From: Bacteriovoracaceae bacterium UBA6144
GTDB lineage: Bacteria > Bdellovibrionota > Bacteriovoracia > Bacteriovoracales > Bacteriovoracaceae
Reading direction: 5' to 3'
NCBI GenBank assembly: GCA_002435705.1
Contig: DIVA01000084.1
Coordinates: forward strand, 11,029 to 36,968
Length of the DNA stretch: 25,940 bases
Shown: one piece after another, positions 15,510-23,091 of the stretch
Position numbering within the stretch: position 1 is the stretch's first letter
How the letters are laid out: every line of letters begins with the position of its first letter
Notes under the pieces: generated by a model
Database searches by the model: none
What the model was told of the DNA's origin: nothing
The model's input: the letters and a program-made list of their open reading frames with translations, nothing else
Made by a program: the position numbers and the translations under genes

Positions 15510-17585
15510 CGCGAAATCCAATCTATTCGTAATATCGGCATCATGGCCCACATTGATGCCGGTAAGACGACTACGACCGAAAGAATTCTTTTTTACACTG
15601 GCAAAAACTATAAAATCGGTGAAGTCCATGATGGCACAGCCACCATGGACTGGATGATTCAAGAACAAGAACGTGGCATCACGATCACTTCTGCTGCTAC
15701 AACTTGTTCTTGGGCTAACCACATAATCAATATTATTGATACTCCGGGGCATGTTGACTTCACTATTGAGGTTGAAAGGTCTCTGCGCGTGCTTGATGGT
15801 GCCGTAGGCGTCTTTTGTGCTGTTGGTGGTGTTGAGCCTCAGTCTGAAACAGTATGGAGTCAGGGTGACCGTTACAAGGTGCCTCGTATCGCATTCATTA
15901 ATAAAATGGATCGTACTGGCGCGGACTTTCTCTCTGTTATTTCAGAGATCAGAGAAAAGCTTGGTAAAAAAGCAGCAGCGATTCAGATGCCGATTGGGAC
16001 TGAAGAAAATTTCAAGGGCCTGGTTGATTTGATCAACTTAAAAGCACTGGAATGGTCTGATGAATCAAATGGCGAAAAGTTTACTCAAAGAGAATTATCA
16101 ACTGATGAATTACAAGAAGCCAAACTTTACAGAGATGAGCTGCTTGAGCATCTTGCCGATTATGATGATAACCTAGCTGATAGATACTTGAACGGCGATG
16201 AAATCAGTGCGGCTGAGATTGATCAAGCCATAAGAAAAGCTACAATCCATAACGGTTTTATTCCTGTTTTGTGTGGCTCTGCTTTTAAGAATAAAGGTGT
16301 TCAGCCACTCTTAGATGCTGTTGTTAAATATCTACCTTCACCTCTAGATATTGGTGCAACGAAAGCTCACGACGCCAAAGACTTTGAAACTATCGTAGAG
16401 AGAAATCCCTCTGATGATGAACCATTCAGTGGACTAGCTTTCAAGATTGCTTCAGATCCATTCGTAGGAAGAATTACCTACCTTAGAATTTATTCAGGCG
16501 TTCTAAAAACTGGTCAGCAGGTTTATAACCCTCTCGAAAAGAAAAAAGAGCGCATCAATAAACTTCTTCAAATGCATGCAAATAAGCGCACTGAGATTGA
16601 AGAAGCTGGTGCAGGTGATATCGTCGCTATTTCAGGATTAAAATTTACGACAACTGGACAAACACTTTGTCTTGATCACAAGCCAATAATTTTCGACTTA
16701 ATGGAATTCCCTGAAACCGTTATTTCTGTTGCCATCGAGCCTAAAACCAATGCGGATGAAGAAAAACTTCAAACCACTTTGGAGTATCTAAAAATCGAAG
16801 ACCCAAGTTTTACGTTCAGAAACAACAAAGAAACAGGCCAGTTACTTATCTTTGGAATGGGTGAACTACATCTAGAAATTATTTGTGATCGACTTGCTCG
16901 TGAATTTAAAGTTGGTGTTAATGTAGGATCACCACAAGTTTCTTACCGTGAATCAATCTTAGGAACTGCATCTGCTGAGCAAACAGTGAACCGTGAGATT
17001 CAAGGTAAAAATCAGTTTGGTCATGTCTCTCTCAGTGTAGAACCGATTGAGGACTCAAGCGAAATTCAAGTTGAGTTTGGAAAAAAAGAGCGTGGTATCC
17101 CAGAAGATATTTTCGATGCCATTAAAAAATCAATTCATGATTCCGCCCCTGGTGGAGCTCTTGCCGGTTATCCATTCATCGGAATAAAAGTAAAAATTAA
17201 CGAAGTAAAATTCAGCGAAACAGATTCAAATGAAGTTGCGTATGTGATTGCAGCTTCACAAGCTTTCAAAGAAGCCTGCACCAAAGCTGGGATTGTTCTG
17301 ATGGAGCCACTAATGGCCCTAGAAGTAACAACCCCTTCAGACTTTGCAGGGGATGTGATTGCAGATGTGAATGCAAAAAGAGGCCAGATTCTAGGCATTG
17401 AACCTAAGTCAGGCAAAGATGTGGTAAAAGCCGAGGTCCCTTTATCGGGGATGTTTGGGTATAGCACACAAATTCGCTCAAAGACTCAAGGGCGCGCCAG
17501 TTTTACATTAACCTTTAAAAGGTATGAAAAGATGGCTCCAAGAGAGGCAAAAGAGGTTTTAGCTAAGAGGGGTATTGTTCTATGA
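15501..17585 (+). CDS. fusA: Elongation factor G, probably of the spdEFG1-like type
   Basis: A 694-aa translocase GTPase. G1 is AHIDAGKT (16-23), the switch region includes QERGITITSAAT, G3 is DTPGH (80-84), G4 is NKMD (134-137) and G5 is GSAF (259-262). Domains II to V follow, with FGMGELHLEI and the C-terminal FGYSTQIRSKTQGRASFTL. CAVGGVEPQSETVW replaces the canonical DAVAGVEPQSETVW, a feature I associate with the EF-G1 of spirochaetes, planctomycetes and deltaproteobacteria and with mitochondrial EF-G1. AGA, TTA and ATA codons are much commoner than in tuf or rpoB, and no Shine-Dalgarno is visible. EF-G identity is certain; subtype is inference. Confidence 0.97.
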   Translation: MKGREIQSIRNIGIMAHIDAGKTTTTERILFYTGKNYKIGEVHDGTATMDWMIQEQERGITITSAATTCSWANHIINIIDTPGHVDFTIEVERSLRVLDGAVGVFCAVGGVEPQSETVWSQGDRYKVPRIAFINKMDRTGADFLSVISEIREKLGKKAAAIQMPIGTEENFKGLVDLINLKALEWSDESNGEKFTQRELSTDELQEAKLYRDELLEHLADYDDNLADRYLNGDEISAAEIDQAIRKATIHNGFIPVLCGSAFKNKGVQPLLDAVVKYLPSPLDIGATKAHDAKDFETIVERNPSDDEPFSGLAFKIASDPFVGRITYLRIYSGVLKTGQQVYNPLEKKKERINKLLQMHANKRTEIEEAGAGDIVAISGLKFTTTGQTLCLDHKPIIFDLMEFPETVISVAIEPKTNADEEKLQTTLEYLKIEDPSFTFRNNKETGQLLIFGMGELHLEIICDRLAREFKVGVNVGSPQVSYRESILGTASAEQTVNREIQGKNQFGHVSLSVEPIEDSSEIQVEFGKKERGIPEDIFDAIKKSIHDSAPGGALAGYPFIGIKVKINEVKFSETDSNEVAYVIAASQAFKEACTKAGIVLMEPLMALEVTTPSDFAGDVIADVNAKRGQILGIEPKSGKDVVKAEVPLSGMFGYSTQIRSKTQGRASFTLTFKRYEKMAPREAKEVLAKRGIVL

Positions 17586-17614
17586 CGCGCAGGGACTAGG
17601 GCCTCAATAAAAAA

Positions 17615-17628
17615 TACTCGAAAGAGTA
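17615..17628 (+). promoter_or_regulatory. GNRA-tetraloop hairpin in the fusA-rpsJ gap
   Basis: TACTC and GAGTA form a perfect 5-bp stem capped by GAAA. It lies 30 bases after the fusA stop, with an A-rich 5' flank and only a weak T content downstream (ACTTTACAAAA). It could stabilise the fusA mRNA end or act as a weak terminator. No firm role can be given. Confidence 0.35.
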
Positions 17629-17629
17629 C

Positions 17630-17658
17630 TTTACAAAAGAATCTCATTCCATTATTTT
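17630..17658 (+). promoter_or_regulatory. Possible promoter for the S10 genes
   Basis: TTTACA (17630-17635, five of six consensus matches) and TATTTT (17653-17658, four of six) are separated by 17 bases in the 99-base gap between fusA and rpsJ. A start near 17665 would give rpsJ a leader of about 20 bases. The weak -10 box makes this tentative. Confidence 0.3.
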
Positions 17659-17684
17659 TCCGAGACACAAATTTGGGAGTTTGC

Positions 17685-17993
17685 ATGAAGACCAACAAGC
17701 TAAGAATTAAGCTCAGAGCTTATGACTTTAACATCCTGGACGCATCAGTTCAGGAGATCGTTCAAACAGCTAAAAATACAGGTGCTAGAGTGGCAGGACC
17801 GATTCCTTTGCCTACTGAAGTGAACCGTTACACAGTTCTCCGTTCACCTCACATTGATAAAAAGTCTCGTGAACAATTTGAGATGCGTACTCACAAGCGT
17901 CTCGTTGACATCATTGAGCCAACACAACAGACGGTTGATAGCCTAATGAAGCTAGATCTATCTGCAGGCGTTGACGTAGAAATTAAGTACTAG
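17685..17993 (+). CDS. rpsJ: Small-subunit ribosomal protein S10 / NusE
   Basis: A 102-aa 30S head protein, also the NusE partner of NusG in transcription-translation coupling. The signature GPIPLPTEVNRYTVLRSPH and the RTHKRLVDIIEPT segment are clear. ATG 17685 lies five bases after GGGAG (17675-17679); an in-frame TTG four codons upstream overlaps that ribosome-binding site and is rejected. It follows fusA directly, with no second tuf between. An 83-base structured gap separates it from rplC, the largest gap inside the S10-spc gene run. Confidence 0.98.
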   Translation: MKTNKLRIKLRAYDFNILDASVQEIVQTAKNTGARVAGPIPLPTEVNRYTVLRSPHIDKKSREQFEMRTHKRLVDIIEPTQQTVDSLMKLDLSAGVDVEIKY

Positions 17994-18000
17994 TATAAAG

Positions 18001-18064
18001 CTCGAACTCGATTCGAGATAAAATTTTTATAAACCATGAACGCATCCCTGTGAAAGGGTGATGC
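18001..18064 (+). promoter_or_regulatory. Two-hairpin leader between rpsJ and rplC
   Basis: Hairpin 1 is CTCGAA (18001-18006) with TTCGAG (18012-18017) around CTCGA. An AT-rich direct inverted repeat, ATAAAA-T-TTTTAT, follows at 18018-18030. Hairpin 2 is GCAT-CCCT (18042-18049) with AGGG-TG-ATGC (18055-18064) around GTGAA, with a two-base bulge. It ends just before the rplC ribosome-binding site GGAGG. Such a leader could be a ribosomal-protein operator, but no known family was recognised. Confidence 0.45.
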
Positions 18065-18076
18065 TGTGGAGGGCGA

Positions 18077-18730
18077 ATGTCAGAGACTACGGTAAGTCTA
18101 CCTGCCATTTATGGAATTAAAGCAGGCATGACTAGAGTTTTCGACGCTAACGGAAATCATATTCCGGTAACAGTCGTAAAAATTATTCCAAACATTATTT
18201 CACAAGTTAAAACCGCTGAGAAAGACGGCTATAACGCTTATCAGGTTGCATACCATGAAAAGCGTGAGTCTCTTTTGACGGAGCCTGTAAAAGGCACTTT
18301 GAAAAAAGCTGGCATATCAAAGAATCTTACTCACTTCTCTGAAGTGAAAGTTGAGAATGTTGATACTGCAGCTTTGGGCAAAGAGGTTGCACTTGATGCT
18401 TTCACACCTAATACATTTATTGATGTAACAGGAACGTCGAAAGGTAAGGGCTTCCAGGGTGTAATGAAACGTTACAACTTCCAAGGTGGACCTGCTTCTC
18501 ACGGATCACACTTTCATCGTCGCCCAGGATCAATTGGCTGTCGTGCAACTCCTGCTCGCGTATTCGCGAACAAAAAGATGCCTGGTCAAATGGGTAACGA
18601 AACAGTGACTGTTCAAAATATTCAAGTGCTCGAAGTGAACACCAAAGACGGCTACTTGCTTGTTAGAGGTTCAGTTCCCGGGTCTAAGAACGGCTTCATT
18701 AAACTCGCTAAAGCGATTAAGAAGTCGTAG
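18077..18730 (+). CDS. rplC: Large-subunit ribosomal protein L3
   Basis: A 217-aa early-assembly protein reaching the peptidyl-transferase region. GIKAGMTRVFD at the N terminus and HGSHFHRRPGSIG (142-154) followed by KKMPGQMGNETVTVQ are diagnostic. The residue after GSIG, glutamine in E. coli (methylated by PrmB), is Cys155 here. Slightly longer than E. coli L3 (209 aa). GGAGG precedes ATG 18077. It is the first gene after the structured leader, with rplD nine bases downstream. Confidence 0.97.
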   Translation: MSETTVSLPAIYGIKAGMTRVFDANGNHIPVTVVKIIPNIISQVKTAEKDGYNAYQVAYHEKRESLLTEPVKGTLKKAGISKNLTHFSEVKVENVDTAALGKEVALDAFTPNTFIDVTGTSKGKGFQGVMKRYNFQGGPASHGSHFHRRPGSIGCRATPARVFANKKMPGQMGNETVTVQNIQVLEVNTKDGYLLVRGSVPGSKNGFIKLAKAIKKS

Positions 18731-18739
18731 GGGGAGACC

Positions 18740-19357
18740 ATGACGGACATAGTAGTATTAAATAAAAAATTCGAGAAAGCTGCGCCACTTAAGACTGACG
18801 TAGATCTCTCGGCTGATAAAATCAATGTTCCAGTTGTACACCAAGTTGTTAAAGCAACTTTGGCAGGTCGCCGACAGGGGACCGCAGCAACAAAGAACAA
18901 GGCTCTTGTTTCTGGCGGCGGTAAAAAGCCGTTTAAGCAAAAGGGCACAGGTAACGCTCGTCAAGGATCTAAGAGATCTCCTCTTATGCCGGGCGGGGGA
19001 ACAACCTTCGGACCTCAGCCAAGAAGCTACGAGCAGAAAGTTAATAAAAAAGTTATGGAGCTTGCGATTCACTCAATTATCGCAGACAAGTTTCAAGCTG
19101 GAAAACTAACTGTTGTAGATTCCGTTGAGAGCACAGGTAAAACAAAAGACATGTTCAAAACATTGAGCGAGCGCAATTTGCTGCCTGCTCTTGTTGTGAC
19201 AAATGAAATGAATGACAAGGTTAGCCTAGCCACTCGCAACATCGCTCGCGCGAAGTATGCTCCGGTTTCAGGTTTTTCAGTTTATGAAGCTGTTAAATTT
19301 GAAAACCTAGTAATCGAGAAAGCTGCCTTGGAAAAACTTCTAAGTAGGCTGGTGTAA
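18740..19357 (+). CDS. rplD: Large-subunit ribosomal protein L4
   Basis: A 205-aa protein lining the exit-tunnel constriction. The conserved loop region is clear: RQGTAATKNKALVSGGGKKP, then QKGTGNARQGSKRSPLMPGGGTTFGP. In E. coli L4 also represses the S10 operon by binding its leader; the equivalent rpsJ leader is not evident here. GGGGGAG lies directly upstream of ATG 18740. The stop is one base before the rplW start, indicating translational coupling. Confidence 0.97.
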   Translation: MTDIVVLNKKFEKAAPLKTDVDLSADKINVPVVHQVVKATLAGRRQGTAATKNKALVSGGGKKPFKQKGTGNARQGSKRSPLMPGGGTTFGPQPRSYEQKVNKKVMELAIHSIIADKFQAGKLTVVDSVESTGKTKDMFKTLSERNLLPALVVTNEMNDKVSLATRNIARAKYAPVSGFSVYEAVKFENLVIEKAALEKLLSRLV

Positions 19358-19358
19358 T

Positions 19359-19655
19359 ATGTTAGGTTTAGAAAACGTACTTATCAAACCATTGATGACA
19401 GAGAAAAGCTCAAGAGAAGCTGAGGCCACAAATCGCTATGGCTTCCAAGTAAATCTTAAAGCTAATAAAAATCAAATTAAGCACGCCGTTGAGAAGTTTT
19501 TCGATGTGAAAGTGTTGAACGTCCGTACTTCGGTACTTCCTGGAAAGCAAAAGCGTTCAGGAGCAAAGGGTGGATCCAAGAAGTCTTCTTCATCGAAGAA
19601 AGCTTGGGTACAAGTTCAAGACGGTCAGAAGATTGAATTCTTCAAAGGTATATAA
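19359..19655 (+). CDS. rplW: Large-subunit ribosomal protein L23
   Basis: A 98-aa protein at the tunnel exit where trigger factor and SRP dock. Recognised by NVLIKPLMTEKSS at the N terminus, YGFQVNLKANKNQIKHAVEKFF and FDVKVLNVRTSVLPGKQKR. ATG 19359 comes one base after the rplD stop, and only a weak purine stretch precedes it, so coupled translation is likely. Serine/lysine-rich residues around 70-85 form the usual flexible loop. Confidence 0.97.
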   Translation: MLGLENVLIKPLMTEKSSREAEATNRYGFQVNLKANKNQIKHAVEKFFDVKVLNVRTSVLPGKQKRSGAKGGSKKSSSSKKAWVQVQDGQKIEFFKGI

Positions 19656-19667
19656 GGTAGGTTGCCC

Positions 19668-20492
19668 ATGACGACCCTAAAAAAATTCAGACCCATTACA
19701 CCTGCTCGCCGTCATATGACGGTTGTTTCAGGCGAAATTACTAAGGGTGTTGCTCCAGAAAAGTCACTTTTGGCTCCGAAAAAGTCAAAAGCTGGCCGTA
19801 ACAATTCTGGTCGCATCACAACTCGTCACCACGGTGGCGGTGTTAAGCAAAAATATCGTTTAATTGATTTCAAGAGAAATAAAACTGATATCGTTGCAAA
19901 GGTTGTGTCTATTGAGCACGATCCAAACAGAACATGTAATATTGCTCTGGTAACATATGCAGACGGAGTGAAGACTTACATCCTTGCTCCAGTTGGATTA
20001 AAAGTTGGTGATTCAATCATCTCTTCTGACTCTGCCGATATCAAAGCTGGAAACTCTAAGCTTCTTAAAGATATCCCAGTTGGTACATTGGTCCACAACG
20101 TTGAGCTAAAGCCGGGTGCCGGTGGCCAAATGGCTCGTTCAGCTGGTGCTTATGCACAGTTGATGGCTAAAGAAGCTGATTTTGCTCTACTTCGTTTGCC
20201 TTCTGGTGAGCTTCGTAAAGTTAAGTCTAACTGCCGTGTGACTATTGGTCAGGTTGGTAAGATTGAGCACGAACTAGAAAAAATCGGTAAAGCGGGTAAG
20301 ACACGTCACCGTGGTATCCGCCCAACTGTTCGCGGTGTTGTTATGAACCCAGTTGATCACCCACATGGTGGTGGTGAGGGTCGTACTTCAGGTGGTCGTC
20401 ACCCAGTGACTCCTTGGGGTCTTGCAACTCGTGGTTATAAAACTCGTAAAAACAAGAGAACTGATAAGTTCATTGTTAAACGTCGTAAGTAA
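19668..20492 (+). CDS. rplB: Large-subunit ribosomal protein L2
   Basis: A 274-aa universally conserved 23S-binding protein needed for subunit association and peptidyl-transferase assembly. VVMNPVDHPHGGGEGRTSGG lies around residues 224-243 with the conserved His231. RHHGGGVKQKYRLIDFKR at 53-70 is also typical. ATG 19668 is chosen; an in-frame TTG at 19662 would sit in the ribosome-binding region (AAGGTAGG). The length matches the family closely (E. coli 273). Confidence 0.98.
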   Translation: MTTLKKFRPITPARRHMTVVSGEITKGVAPEKSLLAPKKSKAGRNNSGRITTRHHGGGVKQKYRLIDFKRNKTDIVAKVVSIEHDPNRTCNIALVTYADGVKTYILAPVGLKVGDSIISSDSADIKAGNSKLLKDIPVGTLVHNVELKPGAGGQMARSAGAYAQLMAKEADFALLRLPSGELRKVKSNCRVTIGQVGKIEHELEKIGKAGKTRHRGIRPTVRGVVMNPVDHPHGGGEGRTSGGRHPVTPWGLATRGYKTRKNKRTDKFIVKRRK

Positions 20493-20506
20493 GAGAGGAA
20501 TATAAA

Positions 20507-20779
20507 ATGGCACGTTCAATTAAGAAAGGCCCATTCGTAGACACTTACCTCTACGGCAAGGCAGAAGAAGCAAAGAAAGATCAGAAGGGCAACAAGGTCA
20601 TTAAGACTTGGTCTCGCCGTTCAACAATCATTCCTGATTTCATCGGTCTCACCTTTGCTGTTCATAACGGCAAAAAGTTTGTTCCGGTTTACGTGACTGA
20701 CAATATGATCGGTCACAAGTTTGGAGAGTTTGCTGAAACTCGGACCTTTAAAGGTCACACTGGCGACAAAAAAGCATAA
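20507..20779 (+). CDS. rpsS: Small-subunit ribosomal protein S19
   Basis: A 90-aa 30S head protein that contacts the 50S subunit and forms a complex with S13. ARSIKKGPFVD at the start, KTWSRRSTIIPDFIGLTFAVHNG and GHKFGEFAETRTFKGH are diagnostic. AGAGAGGA precedes ATG 20507. Normal length and position between L2 and L22. Confidence 0.98.
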   Translation: MARSIKKGPFVDTYLYGKAEEAKKDQKGNKVIKTWSRRSTIIPDFIGLTFAVHNGKKFVPVYVTDNMIGHKFGEFAETRTFKGHTGDKKA

Positions 20780-20794
20780 GGACACGGGGAATTT

Positions 20795-21127
20795 ATGATT
20801 ACAGTAAAGAATAACAATATTCAGGTGAGTGCACGTAAAGTGCGCGGTGTTGCTGATCTTATTCGTCGTAAGAAAGTTGAAGAGGCTTTAAAGATTCTTC
20901 GCTTTTCTGAAAAGAAAGAAATCGCAATCGTTCTCACCAAGCTTATCAACAGTGGCTTAGCAATTGCTTCTGAATCTAAGAAATATGATTTAGATAATCT
21001 TGCGGTCGATATCATCAAGGTTGATGAAGGCCGTACGCTTAAGCGGATTATGCCTCGTGCACAAGGTCGCGCTTACCGTATTAACAAGAGATCAAGCTAC
21101 GTAACTATTGGTCTTAAAGAAGCGTAA
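20795..21127 (+). CDS. rplV: Large-subunit ribosomal protein L22
   Basis: A 110-aa protein whose beta-hairpin lines the exit tunnel near the macrolide site. SARKVRGVADLIRRKKVEEA near the N terminus and the hairpin stretch DEGRTLKRIMPRAQGRAYRI are clear. Length matches E. coli L22. A purine-rich GGACACGGGG stretch precedes ATG 20795. No macrolide-resistance-type deletion in the hairpin is apparent by eye. Confidence 0.97.
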   Translation: MITVKNNNIQVSARKVRGVADLIRRKKVEEALKILRFSEKKEIAIVLTKLINSGLAIASESKKYDLDNLAVDIIKVDEGRTLKRIMPRAQGRAYRINKRSSYVTIGLKEA

Positions 21128-21142
21128 AAGGGGATAACGACA

Positions 21143-21769
21143 ATGGGACAAAAAGTTCAACCTACCGGATTTCGCCTTGGCTATATTAAGACTTGGCACT
21201 CCAATTGGTATGTAAAAAACAACTACGCAAATATCCTTCAGCAGGATCTTGCTATCAGAAATTATGTTGATAAAGAGCTTGCACAGGCTTCAATCGCTAA
21301 AACTGAGATCACCCGCACAGCTGACCAGGTAAAAGTTACAGTTTACTCTGCCAAGCCAGGCGTTGCGATTGGTAAAAAAGGTACAGGAATCGAAAAGATT
21401 CGCAATGATTTGAAGAAAATCACAAACTGTCCTTTATTTTTCAATATTGCTGAGGTAAAGCGTCCAGACGCAGAAGCAAAACTAATTGCAGAAAACATCG
21501 CTCAACAACTTGAGAAGCGCGTAGCCTTCCGTCGCGCCATGAAGAAAGTGATGACTTCAGCATTTCGTTCAGGGGTTAAAGGAATTAAAATTAAGTGTTC
21601 TGGTCGTCTTGGTGGAGCTGAGATTGCTCGTACCGAAGGCTACTCTGAGCGTAAAGTTCCCCTTCATACTCTTCGCGCTGACATCGATTATGCTACTGCT
21701 AACGCCTTAACGGCTTACGGTATCATCGGTGTTAAGGTGTGGGTGTATAAGGGTGAGATTTATAAGTAA
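21143..21769 (+). CDS. rpsC: Small-subunit ribosomal protein S3
   Basis: A 208-aa mRNA-entry protein. GQKVQPTGFRLGYIKTWHSN begins the protein. The KH domain has the GKKG turn at 77-80 within KPGVAIGKKGTGIEKIRNDL. The C-terminal domain includes GIKIKCSGRLGGAEIAR and ends VKVWVYKGEIYK, so the variable basic tail of E. coli S3 (233 aa) is missing. AGGGG precedes ATG 21143. Confidence 0.97.
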   Translation: MGQKVQPTGFRLGYIKTWHSNWYVKNNYANILQQDLAIRNYVDKELAQASIAKTEITRTADQVKVTVYSAKPGVAIGKKGTGIEKIRNDLKKITNCPLFFNIAEVKRPDAEAKLIAENIAQQLEKRVAFRRAMKKVMTSAFRSGVKGIKIKCSGRLGGAEIARTEGYSERKVPLHTLRADIDYATANALTAYGIIGVKVWVYKGEIYK

Positions 21770-21787
21770 TTAGAATTAGAGGTTTTT

Positions 21788-22234
21788 ATGTTGAGCCCAA
21801 AAAGAGTTAAGTTTAGAAAAATGCAGAAAGGTCGTATGACCGGAGCTGCACACACTGGAAATGGAATTACTTTTGGTGATTATGCACTTCAAGCAATTTC
21901 TTGTGGTTTTATCACAAATCGCCAAATTGAAGCCGCTCGTATTGCTATCTCAAGAAATACGAAGAAAGGCGGAAATATGTGGATCAAGATATTTCCCGAT
22001 AAGTCTCTTTCCAAAAAGCCTGCGGAAGTCCGTATGGGTAAAGGGAAAGGCTCCCCAGAAGAGTGGGTAGCAGTAGTTAAGCCTGGCCGAGTGCTTTTCG
22101 AAGTCGGAGGACTAACAAAAGACGAAGCTATGGCCGCTTTGCGTTTGGCAAAGTATAAGCTTCCCGTAAGAACAAGAATGGTTTCAAAAGAAGATTTAGA
22201 GCGTGAAGGACATGTTCCTCCAAAAGCTCAATAA
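21788..22234 (+). CDS. rplP: Large-subunit ribosomal protein L16
   Basis: A 148-aa protein supporting A-site tRNA and 50S maturation. Signatures are PKRVKFRKMQKGRMTG at the N terminus, AARIAISRNTKKGGNMWIKI and RMGKGKGSPEEWVAVVKPGR. It is about twelve residues longer than E. coli L16 (136 aa), with an extra C-terminal segment ending EREGHVPPKAQ. TAGAGG precedes ATG 21788. Confidence 0.97.
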   Translation: MLSPKRVKFRKMQKGRMTGAAHTGNGITFGDYALQAISCGFITNRQIEAARIAISRNTKKGGNMWIKIFPDKSLSKKPAEVRMGKGKGSPEEWVAVVKPGRVLFEVGGLTKDEAMAALRLAKYKLPVRTRMVSKEDLEREGHVPPKAQ

Positions 22235-22243
22235 GAGGTAATT

Positions 22244-22435
22244 ATGATGAAGTACTCTGAAGCAGCGAAAATGAGCAAAAAAGAAATTTTGGAAAAAGTC
22301 GCTGTATTGAAGACTGAAATGTTTAACGCCAAGTTTTCCAAGCACACAGTAGGGGTTGATAAGCCTCACACAAAGCGTGTCATTAAAAAAGATATCGCTC
22401 GCTTGTTAACAGCTATGAACGCAAAGAAGAATTAA
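22244..22435 (+). CDS. rpmC: Large-subunit ribosomal protein L29
   Basis: A 63-aa, mostly helical protein near the tunnel exit beside L23. Conservation is weaker than for its neighbours, but KKEILEKVAVLKTEMFNAKF and the terminal RVIKKDIARLLTAMN fit the family (usual ending RRDIARVKTLL). Two adjacent ATGs occur at 22244 and 22247; GAGG at 22235-22238 favours the first. Its place between L16 and S17 is standard and supports the call. Confidence 0.95.
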   Translation: MMKYSEAAKMSKKEILEKVAVLKTEMFNAKFSKHTVGVDKPHTKRVIKKDIARLLTAMNAKKN

Positions 22436-22444
22436 GGCGGATAT

Positions 22445-22699
22445 ATGACAACAGAAGTAAAAAACACAAAACGTAAGCTTACTGGTGTAGTTGTGAGTGA
22501 TAAGTCGACTAAAACTGTAGTGGTAAAGGTCGAACTTAAGAAAATGCACGGCAAATACCACAAGTTTGTAACCAATAGTAACAAGTTCCACGCTCATGAC
22601 GAGAAAGGCGAAGCTAAAATTGGCGACACAGTCACAATTATTGAATCTCGCCCACGCTCAGCCCTAAAGCGCTGGGAACTCTTAAGCGTAGTTAAGTAA
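22445..22699 (+). CDS. rpsQ: Small-subunit ribosomal protein S17
   Basis: An 84-aa OB-fold protein binding 16S rRNA early in assembly. KRKLTGVVVSDKSTKTVVVK and KYHKFVTNSNKFHAHDE are typical, with the GDTVTIIESRPRSALKRWEL end. AAGGCGG lies before ATG 22445, nine bases after the rpmC stop. Confidence 0.97.
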   Translation: MTTEVKNTKRKLTGVVVSDKSTKTVVVKVELKKMHGKYHKFVTNSNKFHAHDEKGEAKIGDTVTIIESRPRSALKRWELLSVVK

Positions 22700-22711
22700 G
22701 AGAGGTATCCA

Positions 22712-23080
22712 GTGATTCAACAACAAACAGACCTTATTGTAGCTGATAACTCAGGTGCAAAAGTCGCAAAATGTATTAAGGTTCTTGGCGGATCCAAGAG
22801 AATGTCAGCAGGAATCGGTGACGTTATTGTCGTCGCAATTCAGCAGGCCATCTCTGGTGGAAAAGTTAAGAAAGGTGACGTTAAAAAAGCCGTTATCGTA
22901 AGAACTGTTTTCCCTATCAAGCGTGAAGACGGTACAACCATCACATTTGATGAAAACTCATGTGTGATTTTAGCCAATGAAAGCGAGCCAGTAGGCACTC
23001 GTATATTTGGACCAGTGGCCAGAGAGCTTCGTAACAAAAACTTTACGAAAATTTGCTCCCTTGCAGCTGAAGTTCTTTAA
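22712..23080 (+). CDS. rplN: Large-subunit ribosomal protein L14
   Basis: A 122-aa subunit-interface protein forming a bridge with 16S rRNA. It starts MIQQQTDLIVADNSGAKVAK, the family's invariant N terminus, and contains ENSCVILANESEPVGTRIFG. The start codon is GTG at 22712, preceded by AGAGAGG; an ATG start is ruled out because the first in-frame ATG lies well inside the conserved core. It is the only GTG start among the ribosomal genes here. First gene of the classical spc group, with no separate promoter apparent. Confidence 0.97.
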   Translation: MIQQQTDLIVADNSGAKVAKCIKVLGGSKRMSAGIGDVIVVAIQQAISGGKVKKGDVKKAVIVRTVFPIKREDGTTITFDENSCVILANESEPVGTRIFGPVARELRNKNFTKICSLAAEVL

Positions 23081-23091
23081 GGGGATAGATC

